From positions 1 to 58,115 of the forward strand of contig CACZYF010000021.1 of NCBI GenBank assembly GCA_902785355.1: a stretch of 58,115 bases of DNA, written 5' to 3'. Of this stretch, positions 40,601-47,774 are shown piece by piece. The DNA is from an uncultured Ruminococcus sp. (GTDB lineage Bacteria; Bacillota; Clostridia; Oscillospirales; Acutalibacteraceae). Positions within the stretch are counted from its first letter, which is position 1, and the number at the start of each line of letters is the position of its first letter. Position numbers and translations under genes: made by a program. The notes below the pieces were generated by a model. It did no database searches. It worked only from the letters and a program-made list of their open reading frames with translations, and was not told the DNA's origin.

Positions 40601-41134
40601 CCCGAGGGCTTCACGGCGAACGTCACCGGCGGCGGTTCATCCTCGACCCCCGGCGACTTCGTCTACTACAGCCAGGGCGACTATAACTATCCTTACGGCG
40701 ACGACACGATCGCCTACTCCGGCTGCGGCCCGACGTGCTTCGCGATGGTCGCCTCCACCATCACCGGCAAGAGCATCACGCCCGTTGACGCGGTGAGCTG
40801 GTGCGGCAACGATTATTACTGCTACGGCGTCGGCACCTACTGGAACTATTTTGAAGCCGCCGCAAAGCATTTCGGCATCACGATGGAGGGTCAGTATTCC
40901 GATACCTCCCTGGATTATATCGTCGATCAGCTTCGAAAAGGCAAGTACGTCATCAGCTCCCACCGAGCGGGACGCTTCACCTCCGGCGGTCACTTCATCG
41001 TGCTCGCGGGACTGGACGCGAACGGCAAGATCATCGTCTATGATCCCAACGGCTGGAACAACTACAAGGGTACCTCCTTCACCCCCGCCGAGATCGCCGA
41101 GTCCGCCACCCAGTACTGGGTATTCAAAAAGTAA
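37634..41134 (+). CDS. Giant secreted protein: eleven FN3-like modules and C39-like peptidase
   Basis: 1166 residues. Signal peptide ends near 22 (ALPAAAEL). Eleven fibronectin-III-like modules of 84-90 residues run to about 1000. Modules 3-11 each contain one cysteine in the shared word TVRC, preceded by YRVYxKGxNGWTKL and DTxxTSY. The C-terminal about 165 residues are a C39-like cysteine peptidase: AYSGCGPTCFAMVASTIT (nucleophile Cys in SGCGPTC), SGGHFIVLAG (His) and IIVYDPNGW (Asp). The 33928-36048 protein uses the same modules. GAGGGGTGATAAG precedes ATG. It should be exported; the peptidase may cut peptides or crosslinks at the surface. Confidence 0.82.
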   Translation: MKRVLSVLLCALLLAITALPAAAELNEDETPASVGAATPEFTAIEATDEGVIVMWKRIEGIAGMRVDRYDSTSGWKTLGTTSKLYWVDTGALGGGFYRYRLIGVNEAGSGITPPSVRDYSLIRQPKILGVEITPEGNRVRWDKPEGVPQVALYLKVTNGWKRIATTSATSFVDKSESATGNYTYTIRGLSASGAFLHDTYDRQGVSVMRLATPQLSAQSAAGGVQVSWDAIPNADGYRVFSKLPGGDWKRVGDTKSTTYLDTSALSGKTYTYTVRCISADGNSYTSYFDRNGRTVSYIAAPKLLSASGNSDGVTVKWSKSDGADSYRVFRKENGTWVRIATVNGTSYTDKDVAFGSTNTYTVRCVDSNDRYVSAFYGEGITCGFVSTPTLTSVACGADGVVVKWAPVQGAEKYRVYYMGTNGWTRFADTTETTVTDTHVTSGSTYTYTVRCISADGSAFMSGFHEGKSVHYIAAPSIRSISSYDKGLRISWDAVEGAELYRLYVYGEDGWTKLTDTSATSYLHTNLVSGTTYTYTVRCLNAKGNAFTSYYKPGVSHMFRYLDPPEISSLIWGGDHVKVSWKPVEGAEMYRLYLRTGNGWTKLTDTTDTTYIDRNVAIGNVYTYTVRCLTADGSSFTSDYLPGKSVRYLTTPHITEAAPTERGMSVRWTPVNNAVKYRLYVRSGNTWKRLTDTAATSYVHEGVTSAQTYTVRCINEDGTAFESDFDAKMNLKYRIAAPVNLKAQVVKNTVRVSWTPSINAARYRVFVYGAGDWTRAGETAGTSLTLANLTSGTTYIYTVRCISADGKTYVSDFDHDGVAVKYTDTPVLKAAENTNTGVKISWKASPGAEQYRVYYKGNNGWTKMGETTSTSYTDTDVISGKTFRYTVRCLTADGKSFTSDFDGTGVSTLYVAAPKLRSMDATNGTVTLSWTKPEGSVKYRVYKKVGGAWKRLTDTTSDTYTDYDVYSGSSYTYTVRCINSGGTAFMSGYDPEGFTANVTGGGSSSTPGDFVYYSQGDYNYPYGDDTIAYSGCGPTCFAMVASTITGKSITPVDAVSWCGNDYYCYGVGTYWNYFEAAAKHFGITMEGQYSDTSLDYIVDQLRKGKYVISSHRAGRFTSGGHFIVLAGLDANGKIIVYDPNGWNNYKGTSFTPAEIAESATQYWVFKK

Positions 41135-41147
41135 AAACCTGCATAAC

Positions 41148-41185
41148 AACGCCCGCCCGAGCACTGCTCAGGCGGGCGTTTTCTT
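41148..41185 (+). terminator. Terminator of the giant module gene
   Basis: AACGCCCGCC (41148-41157) / GGCGGGCGTT (41171-41180), then TTCTTC. Confidence 0.85.
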
Positions 41186-41228
41186 CATTCAGCAATCAGA
41201 AATCGTAATCAATGAGGAAAAGTAATAA

Positions 41229-41520
41229 ATTAGGAATGAGGAGTTAGGAGTTAGGAGTTATAGAAACGTCGCATAGAGTTGCAGGGAACGGTTCCTCAGC
41301 CGGAGACGGCGCCCCTCTGTCGCTTCGCGCCACCTCCCCAACGGGGAGACCCCCCGACGTCCCGCAAGTGACGTTCGCGGGCGACATCGTAGGGGCGGTC
41401 ATTGACCGCCCGCTGTCGCAAGGCGTGGCATATCCTATCCGACGTTTTCGATATCAATAACGCCCGTCATTCGCGGGCGACCGATGGTCGCCCCTACGGC
41501 TAACTTCTCACTTTCAGTGC
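41229..41520. repeat. Composite repeat region with element copy 2
   Basis: Heptamer array (41231-41258), boundary motif AGAAACGTCGCATAGAGTTG (41262-41281), and a 104-bp module (41260-41363) nearly repeated at 45142-45246. The 109-bp paired-hairpin element copy 2 is at 41389-41497. It separates the converging giant module gene and fbp. No gene is seen. Confidence 0.8.
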
Positions 41521-41527
41521 GTTTCTT

Positions 41528-43435
41528 TCATCCCCTGCTGCTGTCCTTCGGGGCGATGGTGCCGTTACGATACAGCTCCAGCAGGCGGTACAGGTCGGCG
41601 ATCTCCGTCTGTAATGCCTGACCCGCGTCGGTATCGCCGACCATGCGGCGGTGCTCCTCGGTCTCGACGATCTCGGAGTCGGAGTGGATGTCGCGGTTGT
41701 CGCGCAGGGCTTCTTCTACGCTTCTGAACGGATGGTGCGCTTTAAGGCGGAGTCCGTGCGAGTTGTAAAACAGCGTGTAGCCCGCGATGCCGGTGGCGGC
41801 GTGGTATTTCTCGCAGAAGCCGCCGTCGATGACGAGCAGTCTGCCGTTCGCGCGGATGGGCAGCTCGCCCTTGACGGTGCGTACGGGGGTATGACCGTTG
41901 ATGATGTGCGAGCGACGGCTCAGCCCGAATTCGCCGAGTATCATGATACAGGTCTTTTCCTCATAGTAGTAGCGGTAGTAGGGGTTCTTCGGCTCATCCC
42001 ACGCGGCGGGGTCGTCGATGAACGCGCGCTCAAAGGTCTTGAGCGTCCTGCCGCAGAGCGGCGAGCGTTCGCTGCCCCAGAGATACCACATGAAGTCCAG
42101 CCCCTCTCTCGCGCGGCTTCTGCCGAAGAACGCGTGCCGCGCGATCGTCTCGGCGGCGTCGAAGTACTCTCTGCCGCTGTAGCGGTCGCCGAAGAGCTCT
42201 ACCTCCATCAGGCTGCCGTCGTCGTTGAGCGGGACGCAGCCGTGATACAGCAGGTTGCCGTTATGGACGCGGTACATGCCGCCGTGATCGTAGAGGAAGG
42301 AGATATGGGCGTTCAGCCGCTTGCTCTCTTTGAAGGCGGCTTTCAGCTCGCGGATGACCGCTTCTTCGCCCCCGGTCAGCGCGGCGGGATCAGCCGGGTC
42401 GAGGGTCGGCAGGTCGGTTTCGTTCAGCGGATAGGTTTTGTCGCCGATGGTGACGACTCCCTTGTCGAGGTCGATCCTGTCGAGCAGCAGACGGTCGACC
42501 ATTCGGTAATCGGGGTTGCGTCGGATGACCTGTTCCTCCAGCTTGAACTGCATGACGGTGATCGCGAGCAGCGCCGCGTCCATCGGGTCGCGGTCGGGAT
42601 AGAGGCTCTGGGCATAGAGCACGAGCGGTCTGAGGCTGATGCCGTAGCCGTTCTCGAGCGTGCGCTCGGTGCGGTATTTGATCGCGTTGCGAACGACGTT
42701 CGCGATACACGCTTCACTCCCGCAGGCGGCTCCCATCCACAGGATATCGTGGTTGCCCCATTCGATGTCAAGCGAGTGGTGCTTCATCAACAGGTCGATG
42801 ATCTTGTCGGGCGAGTCGCCGCGGTCAAAAATGTCGCCGACGATGTGCAGCCGGTCGACCGCCAGCCGCTTGATCAGTCCCGCGAGCGAGATGAGGAAGT
42901 CGTCGGCGCTGATACGGATGACCGTGTCGAGGATCTTCTCGTGATAGCGGATCTGGTTATTGTCCTCGTCCTTCTGCGCGTGGAGCAGCTCGTCGAGGAT
43001 GTAGGCGTAGTCGTCGGGCATCGCCTTACGCACCTTGGAGCGGGTATATTTGCTCGACAGCACGCGGGCGATCTCCAGCATCCGTGAGAGCATATCGCGG
43101 TACCATGCGGCGTCGATGTGCTGCTCCCTTTTGAGCAGCTTGAGCTTCTCGACGGGATAGTAGATCAGGGTGCAGATCTCCTTGATCTCGTCGTGGCTGA
43201 GTGTGTCGCCGTAGAGCGCCTGCGTTTTCTCGCGGATAACGCCGGAGCAGTTGTTCAGAATGTGACAGAACGCCTCGTACTCGCCGTGGATATCGCTCAT
43301 GAAGTGCTCGGTGCCCTTGGGCAGGTTGAGAATGGCGCTGAGGTTGATGATCTCGCGCGTGAGCGAGCGAACGGTGGGGTATTTCTCCGCAAGCAGGCGC
43401 ATATATTTCATCTCGCTATTCGTGGATTGTGCCAT
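41528..43435 (-). CDS. fbp: Class III fructose-1,6-bisphosphatase
   Basis: 635 residues. Gluconeogenic phosphatase of the Firmicutes-specific type unrelated to E. coli Fbp. Metallophosphatase motifs are visible: MSDIHGEYEAF (DxH, near 51), IVGDIFDRGDSPDKIID (GDxxDRG), WGNHDILWMGA (GNHD), and INGHTPVRTVKGE near the C-terminus. The frame is open to 43504, but ATG 43435 has AGGGAGG 8-14 nt upstream and a strong promoter. With pyk and glgP/malQ it covers central sugar metabolism in this window. Confidence 0.96.
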   Translation of the reverse strand: MAQSTNSEMKYMRLLAEKYPTVRSLTREIINLSAILNLPKGTEHFMSDIHGEYEAFCHILNNCSGVIREKTQALYGDTLSHDEIKEICTLIYYPVEKLKLLKREQHIDAAWYRDMLSRMLEIARVLSSKYTRSKVRKAMPDDYAYILDELLHAQKDEDNNQIRYHEKILDTVIRISADDFLISLAGLIKRLAVDRLHIVGDIFDRGDSPDKIIDLLMKHHSLDIEWGNHDILWMGAACGSEACIANVVRNAIKYRTERTLENGYGISLRPLVLYAQSLYPDRDPMDAALLAITVMQFKLEEQVIRRNPDYRMVDRLLLDRIDLDKGVVTIGDKTYPLNETDLPTLDPADPAALTGGEEAVIRELKAAFKESKRLNAHISFLYDHGGMYRVHNGNLLYHGCVPLNDDGSLMEVELFGDRYSGREYFDAAETIARHAFFGRSRAREGLDFMWYLWGSERSPLCGRTLKTFERAFIDDPAAWDEPKNPYYRYYYEEKTCIMILGEFGLSRRSHIINGHTPVRTVKGELPIRANGRLLVIDGGFCEKYHAATGIAGYTLFYNSHGLRLKAHHPFRSVEEALRDNRDIHSDSEIVETEEHRRMVGDTDAGQALQTEIADLYRLLELYRNGTIAPKDSSRG

Positions 43436-43464
43436 GTGACCGCCTCCCTGTTCAATATAGAAAA

Positions 43465-43493
43465 AGTATAACAGAGCGGACTCGGAAAGTAAA
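43465..43493 (-). promoter_or_regulatory. fbp promoter
   Basis: Minus strand TTTACT (43488-43493), 17-nt spacer, TATACT (43465-43470). The -35 lies in the T-tail of the upstream mutY terminator. Confidence 0.75.
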
Positions 43494-43522
43494 GAAAAAA
43501 CCACTGTTGTTTGACAGCGGTT
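43491..43522 (-). terminator. mutY terminator
   Basis: Minus strand AACCGCTGT / ACAGTGGTT (43499-43522) with a TTTTTTCTTT tail. The wobble pairs are stable only on the minus strand, which gives the direction. Confidence 0.75.
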
Positions 43523-43536
43523 GTGTGCAAAAGTGT

Positions 43537-44565
43537 TTACAGCATTTTTTGAAAGGCGGCGGGTAGGGGATAGGCGCGCTCGCGCTCCTCCCGGGTGACC
43601 CAGAGAAAGCGCGTCGAAGTCCCTTTTACCGTGACCTCATAGCCCTTCATGTACCAGTCGATATGGGTAAAGACATGCTTCATCTCTTTCGTGAAGCGGA
43701 TGTTTTCGGGCACTAAGCCCCATTCGGTGAGTTGCTTTGTCAGCGCCGTTTCGTCGAGGAAGCCGTCGAGGTTCGGCAGCTGATACATCCCCGCGAGCAG
43801 TCCGCTTGCGGGGCGTTTTTCGAGCGCGAGACGGTCGTCGGGTGTACGCAGGAGTAGGATCGTCCTGTCCTCTCTGCGGCGCTTCGACGTCTTGATGCGG
43901 ACGGGGATCTCGCCCGTGAGCTTTTCTTTGAAAGCGGTGCATTGTCCGAACAGCGGACAGCGCTCGCAGTACGGTGCGCCGTTCGGCAGACAGACCAGCT
44001 CCCCGAGCTCCATCAGCCCTTCGTTGAATCGTCCCGCCCGGTCGGGCATGATCGCTCTGAGCCGTTCGGAAAAATCTCTCTTCACTTGAGGGAGAAGAAC
44101 ATTCTCGCGGCTGCCGGTGAGCCTTGCGATGACCCGCAGGACGTTGCCGTCCACGGCGGGCGCCTTCTCGTCGTAACAGATCGAGGCGATCGCGCCCGCG
44201 GTGTATTCGCCGATACCCGGCAGCTTTTTCAACTCGTCATAGCTTTTCGGGAATGTACCGCCGTATTCGTTTACGATGACCTGCGCGGCTTTCTTGAGAT
44301 TGCGCGCGCGGCTGTAGTAGCCCAGCCCCTCCCATAGCTTCAGGAGGGTGTCGTCGTCGACCTGTGCGAGGGCGTTTACATCGGGCAGTGCGTCCATGAA
44401 GCGCTCGTAGTAGCGCATGACCGCCTCGATCCGCGTCTGCTGGAGCATGATCTCGGATATCCACACGTGGTACGGCTCGCGGTCGCGCCGCCACGGGAGC
44501 GGTCGGCAGTTACGGTCGAACCAGGTTATCAGCGGCTCGGCGATCAGAGAGAGCTTGTCCGTCAT
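43537..44565 (-). CDS. mutY: A/G-specific adenine glycosylase MutY
   Basis: 342 residues. Removes adenine mispaired with 8-oxoguanine. LPWRRDREPYHVWISEIMLQ (near 22-41) with Glu, the helix-hairpin-helix LKKLPGIGEYTAGAIASI and catalytic Asp in APAVDGNVLRVIARL are present. The iron-sulfur cluster ligands are CLPNGAPYCERCPLFGQC. The C-terminal NUDIX-like 8-oxoG recognition domain covers about 230-342. The start overlaps the stop of the ECF gene by 4 nt, indicating an operon and translational coupling. Confidence 0.95.
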   Translation of the reverse strand: MTDKLSLIAEPLITWFDRNCRPLPWRRDREPYHVWISEIMLQQTRIEAVMRYYERFMDALPDVNALAQVDDDTLLKLWEGLGYYSRARNLKKAAQVIVNEYGGTFPKSYDELKKLPGIGEYTAGAIASICYDEKAPAVDGNVLRVIARLTGSRENVLLPQVKRDFSERLRAIMPDRAGRFNEGLMELGELVCLPNGAPYCERCPLFGQCTAFKEKLTGEIPVRIKTSKRRREDRTILLLRTPDDRLALEKRPASGLLAGMYQLPNLDGFLDETALTKQLTEWGLVPENIRFTKEMKHVFTHIDWYMKGYEVTVKGTSTRFLWVTREERERAYPLPAAFQKML

Positions 44566-45098
44566 CGGTTGAGCATCCGTTTTTTGATGTCCGCTTTGTC
44601 AAAGGCGGCGGCGATCAGCAGGAAGATCAGCGCCGAGGCGACCGCCTGGATCGCGTTCTCGGGCATCTTCCACAGGGCGTTGGCGATCGCGGACTGCATG
44701 CTGTCGCCCGCGAGCAGCATACGGATGAATTTTGAGATCGAGTAGCCGACGACCGTCACCAGTCCCGAGGGAATGGTCATCAGCGCGTTGCGCTTGGTCA
44801 GCAGCTTGTCGCCCTTTGAGCTGAAGAACAGGGCGTTGACCGCCTTGATGATGATGGTGTAGATGATGGTCTCGGGGTAGACCAGCAGGTCGGCGATGCC
44901 GCCGCCGATGGCTGACGCCGCGACCGCGTAGGGCAGGGGCAGAAAGCTCGCCGTCAGATAGATCATCGAGTCGCCGAGGTGGACGTAGCCGCCGGTGGGG
45001 GTCTTGATCTGTACGAACGCGGTCATCACCGCGACCATCGCCGCGAACATCGCCGCGATGACGATGTGGAGCGTGTGCTCAGAGTGTCTGTTTTTCAT
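44562..45098 (-). CDS. ECF transporter S component
   Basis: 178 residues with about five to six membrane segments. An N-terminal stretch HIVIAAMFAAMVAVMTAFV and the motif TPTGGYVHLGDSMIYL are typical of ECF vitamin-uptake S subunits. Segments near AVAASAIGGGIADLLVYPET and MPSGLVTV-type stretches follow. It needs the shared EcfA/A'/T module, which is not in the window. The vitamin is not predictable. ATG 45098 is chosen because GAAAGGAAGG stands just before it; the frame upstream runs through repeat DNA. mutY follows with a 4-nt overlap. Confidence 0.85.
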   Translation of the reverse strand: MKNRHSEHTLHIVIAAMFAAMVAVMTAFVQIKTPTGGYVHLGDSMIYLTASFLPLPYAVAASAIGGGIADLLVYPETIIYTIIIKAVNALFFSSKGDKLLTKRNALMTIPSGLVTVVGYSISKFIRMLLAGDSMQSAIANALWKMPENAIQAVASALIFLLIAAAFDKADIKKRMLNR

Positions 45099-45119
45099 GT
45101 GAATACCTTCCTTTCGGAG

Positions 45120-45735
45120 TAGTGAGGAGGAATGAGGAATTATAGAAACGTCGCATAGAGTTGTAGGGGACGGTTCCTCAGCCGGAGACGGCACCCCTCT
45201 GTCGCTTCGCGCCACCTCCCCGGCGGGGAGACCCCTCGACGTCCCGAGAACAACGGGCGTTTGGCTATATTGTAGGGCGGGGGCACCCCCGTTGGGGGAA
45301 TGTCCGAAGGACAAGGGGGGAGCCGTCTCCGGCGAGGAATGCTCCCGCCGAGAGTTATCCTCCAAATGTCGTTCTCACGCGAAGCATGACAGCCTTTGAT
45401 TTGCTTCGCGTTTCACGTTGATGTTACAACAACGTTTCGGCGGGAGCAAAGCCCCCGCCCTACGATGTCGCTTCGCGAACGTCCCTGCGGGACGCGGGTC
45501 GTCGGACACGCGTGTCGGAGCCGACCCCTACAGGTTTTTCGGAAACGTCGCATAGAGTTGTAGGGGACGGCGTCTCGACGTCCCGCCGTAGGGGCGGTCA
45601 TTGACCGCCCGCTTCACAGGGCGTTGCATTTCCTGTCCGATGTTTTCGATATTAATTTCGTCCATCGTTCGCGGGCGACCGATGGTCGCCCCTACGACAG
45701 ACCTTTGTACGATCTCCGTTCGACCTGTTTCGCGC
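45120..45735. repeat. Large intergenic repeat mosaic with element copy 3
   Basis: About 620 bp without a gene. In order: heptamers and boundary motif (45120-45165), the 104-bp module (45142-45246) also at 41260-41363, and a GTAGGGCGGGGGCACCCCCG stretch (45272-45291). Next is a 95-bp module (45367-45461) whose inverted copy is at 58021-58115, then a GCGGGACGCGGGTCGTC...GCCGACCCCTAC module (45486-45531). Last are another boundary motif AAACGTCGCATAGAGTTGTA (45543-45562) and the 109-bp element copy 3 (45588-45695). Confidence 0.8.
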
Positions 45736-45754
45736 GGCGATACCACCGTTTTCA

Positions 45755-45790
45755 TAAAAACAAAACGGCTCCGAGGTGGCCCGAAGCCGT
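45755..45790 (-). terminator. cysK terminator
   Basis: ACGGCT (45765-45770) / AGCCGT (45785-45790) with inner CGG/CCG pairs; on the minus strand it is followed by TTTTGTTTTTATG. Confidence 0.7.
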
Positions 45791-45815
45791 AACATGTCTT
45801 GTACAAAGTGTGCCG

Positions 45816-46748
45816 TCAATCCTGGAAGAGCGGGGTGGAGAGATAGCGATCGCCGGTATCGGGGAGCAGAACGACAATGTTCCTGCCCGCGTTCTCGGGA
45901 CGCTTGGCGAGCTCGATCGCGGCATACGCAGCCGCTCCGGACGAGATACCGACCAGCACGCCCTCGGTCTTGCCGATGAGCTTGCCCGTCTTGAAGGCGT
46001 CATCGTTCTCGACGGCGATGATCTCGTCATACACGCCGGTATCCAGCACGTCGGGGACAAAGCCCGCGCCGATGCCCTGGATCTTGTGCGCGCCCGCTTC
46101 ACCCTTGCTCAGTACGGGCGAGGAGGCAGGCTCCACCGCAACGACCTTGACGTCGGGATTTTTACTTTTCAGATACTGACCTACACCGGTCACGGTGCCG
46201 CCGGTGCCTACGCCGGCGACGAAGATATCCACCTTGCCGTCGGTATCCTCATAGATCTCGGGACCCGTGGTCGCGACATGTGCGGCGGGGTTGGCGGGGT
46301 TGACGAACTGACCGGGGATGAACGCGCCCTTGATCTCTTCTGTGAGCTCGTCTGCCTTGGCGATCGCGCCTTTCATGCCCTTGCTGCCGTCGGTCAGCAC
46401 CAGCTCCGCGCCGTAAGCCTTCATCAGCTGACGGCGCTCGACGCTCATGGTCTCGGGCATGACGATGATGATGCGGTAGCCTCTCGCCGCCGCGACAGCC
46501 GCCAGTCCGATGCCGGTGTTGCCGGAGGTCGGCTCGATGATGACGGAGCCTTCCTTGAGGAGTCCCTTCGCTTCCGCGTCGTCGATCATCGCCTTGGCGA
46601 TACGATCCTTGACGGAGCCTGCGGGGTTGAAGTATTCGAGCTTTGCGAGGATCTTCGCGTTCAGTTCAAGCTTCTTTTCGATATTTGTGAGCTCCAACAG
46701 CGGAGTCTTGCCGATCAGCTGGTCGGCGGAGGTGTAGATATTAGCCAT
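45816..46748 (-). CDS. cysK: Cysteine synthase A (O-acetylserine sulfhydrylase)
   Basis: 310 residues. Makes cysteine from O-acetylserine and sulfide with pyridoxal phosphate. The PLP lysine is in [17 protein letters not shown] (Lys47). The substrate loop is [16 protein letters not shown] and the phosphate-binding glycine loop is [12 protein letters not shown]. The frame is open far upstream, but ATG 46748 follows AAGGAGAAACATC, the typical start [16 protein letters not shown]. It is preceded by a 190-nt leader with a small cysteine-containing ORF and a consensus promoter. No cysE is adjacent. Confidence 0.96.
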   Translation of the reverse strand: MANIYTSADQLIGKTPLLELTNIEKKLELNAKILAKLEYFNPAGSVKDRIAKAMIDDAEAKGLLKEGSVIIEPTSGNTGIGLAAVAAARGYRIIIVMPETMSVERRQLMKAYGAELVLTDGSKGMKGAIAKADELTEEIKGAFIPGQFVNPANPAAHVATTGPEIYEDTDGKVDIFVAGVGTGGTVTGVGQYLKSKNPDVKVVAVEPASSPVLSKGEAGAHKIQGIGAGFVPDVLDTGVYDEIIAVENDDAFKTGKLIGKTEGVLVGISSGAAAYAAIELAKRPENAGRNIVVLLPDTGDRYLSTPLFQD

Positions 46749-46761
46749 GATGTTTCTCCTT

Positions 46762-46790
46762 ATTATATAGTAATGATTCGGATTTGTAAA
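46762..46790 (-). promoter_or_regulatory. Second, start-proximal promoter-like sequence at cysK
   Basis: Minus strand TTTACA (46785-46790), 17-nt spacer, TATAAT (46762-46767). Its start point would fall in or after the cysK ribosome binding site, so a transcript from it would be nearly leaderless. It may be fortuitous. Confidence 0.35.
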
Positions 46791-46845
46791 TACAGAAAAC
46801 GGAATCGTCCGTGTGCTTTGGGGGGCGGCGCCTCCCGCAATACGA

Positions 46846-46893
46846 TCACAACATTGTCGGTAGTTTCCGACATCGAAAGCCGCTGTAGTACAT
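46846..46893 (-). CDS. 15-residue cysteine-containing leader peptide upstream of cysK
   Basis: ATG 46893 to TGA 46846-46848 encodes [21 protein letters not shown] stands 7 nt before ATG (46901-46906), the best-placed ribosome binding site of the leader. The ORF lies about 45 nt after the promoter and about 97 nt before cysK. A cysteine codon in the middle, beside rare-type Arg codons, suggests a translation-sensing leader for cysteine supply. The stretch between it and cysK has a GC-rich GGGAGGCGCCGCCCCCC and a small ACGGA-cgat-TCCGT hairpin followed by TTTTC. Function is inference. Confidence 0.6.
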   Translation of the reverse strand: MYYSGFRCRKLPTML

Positions 46894-46920
46894 TGTATCA
46901 CCTTCTGTAGTTGTTTTCAA

Positions 46921-46937
46921 CCTACCTAACAAGTAGG
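46921..46937. promoter_or_regulatory. Inverted repeat at the cysK transcription start (operator candidate)
   Basis: CCTAC-N7-GTAGG, with nearby CAACC/GGTTG extension, covers about +1 to +17 of the cysK promoter. The position suits a repressor such as an Rrf2/CymR-type sulfur regulator, but no known consensus match is claimed. Confidence 0.5.
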
Positions 46938-46945
46938 ATGGTTGT

Positions 46946-46974
46946 ATTATAGCAACACCGTCCCTCTTTGTCAA
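46946..46974 (-). promoter_or_regulatory. Consensus promoter of the cysK leader
   Basis: Minus strand TTGACA (46969-46974), 17-nt spacer, TATAAT (46946-46951), perfect consensus. Confidence 0.85.
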
Positions 46975-47047
46975 GCATTTTTTCAAAAAATATTCAAATT
47001 GGGTAAAAACGGCTGTCCGTTCGAAAGTATCTTTGGTCAGCATTTAC

Positions 47048-47076
47048 TTGACATCATATGATGAAAGTGTTAAAAT
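47048..47076 (+). promoter_or_regulatory. Promoter of the rimP-nusA-infB operon
   Basis: TTGACA (47048-47053), 17-nt spacer, TAAAAT (47071-47076). Confidence 0.75.
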
Positions 47077-47102
47077 AAGTACCGTAAGATATGATGTAAC
47101 GT

Positions 47103-47132
47103 AAGGAGTGGGTCTTGACGGACCCGCTCCTT
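47103..47132 (+). promoter_or_regulatory. Strong hairpin in the rimP leader (attenuator candidate)
   Basis: AAGGAGTGGGTC (47103-47114) / GACCCGCTCCTT (47121-47132), 12 bp with one G-U pair, 27 nt after the promoter. The tail GTTATTGTTA is only partly U-rich. A second small hairpin (CCGTCG-ccc-GACGG, 47163-47176) follows. It may attenuate the operon or protect the 5' end. Confidence 0.5.
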
Positions 47133-47207
47133 GTTATTGTTACGATAAAATGTTGTTGTGAACCGTCGCCCGACGGCTCACGATCTCAACAGAACAGGAG
47201 GATGAAC

Positions 47208-47687
47208 GTGGCTAACAGCAAGGGCAGAAACACGGTCAACGCCGTTGAGGAGCTCGCCGCTCCCATCGCCGAGTCCTTAGGACTGAGGATATGGGATGTA
47301 AGGTATCTCAAGGAAGGCTCCCAGTGGTTTTTGCGGGTGTTCATCGATAAGGACGGCGGCGTGGATATCAACGACTGTGAGAATATGTCCCGCGCGCTCG
47401 ACGAGCCGCTCGACCGCCTCGACCCCATCGACGGCGAGTATATCCTCGAGGTCAGCTCTCCCGGTATCGAGCGCGAGCTGGTTCGTGAGGAGCATTTCAC
47501 CCGGTTCATCGGCGCCGATATCATGGTCAAAATGATCCGTCCGATCGAGGGCATCGGCAAGGAGTTCAAGGGTGTGCTGACCGCTTATGACGACGGTATG
47601 GTCACCATCACCGACCACAGCGGCGAGAATCACGTCACCATCAATAAGAAGGACGCGGCGTATATCAAGCTGGACGACTTCGATTGA
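47208..47687 (+). CDS. rimP: Ribosome maturation factor RimP
   Basis: 159 residues. Needed for 30S maturation. Family marks: LGLRIWDVRYLKEGSQWFLR, VFIDKDGGVDINDCENMSRA, EYILEVSSPGIEREL and the SH3-like C-terminal domain FKGVLTAYDDGMVTITD. GTG 47208 is preferred: AGGAGG at 47196-47201 is 6 nt upstream, whereas ATG 47202 would touch it. First gene of the nusA-infB operon. Confidence 0.95.
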   Translation: MANSKGRNTVNAVEELAAPIAESLGLRIWDVRYLKEGSQWFLRVFIDKDGGVDINDCENMSRALDEPLDRLDPIDGEYILEVSSPGIERELVREEHFTRFIGADIMVKMIRPIEGIGKEFKGVLTAYDDGMVTITDHSGENHVTINKKDAAYIKLDDFD

Positions 47688-47774
47688 TACAGGCTCCCTC
47701 TCCCAAGGGAGGCTCATAAGGCTTATAAATTCAATTCATAATTCAATTCATATAGAAAGGTCTGATTTGGAAAA

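Noticed and set aside
44562..45365. Longer ECF S component with 89 extra residues
   Set aside because: The extension is encoded by the intergenic repeat mosaic; ATG 45098 has a strong ribosome binding site.
46846..47043. 65-codon version of the cysK leader ORF
   Set aside because: Its upstream part lies before the consensus promoter and would not be transcribed; only the last 15 codons have a ribosome binding site.
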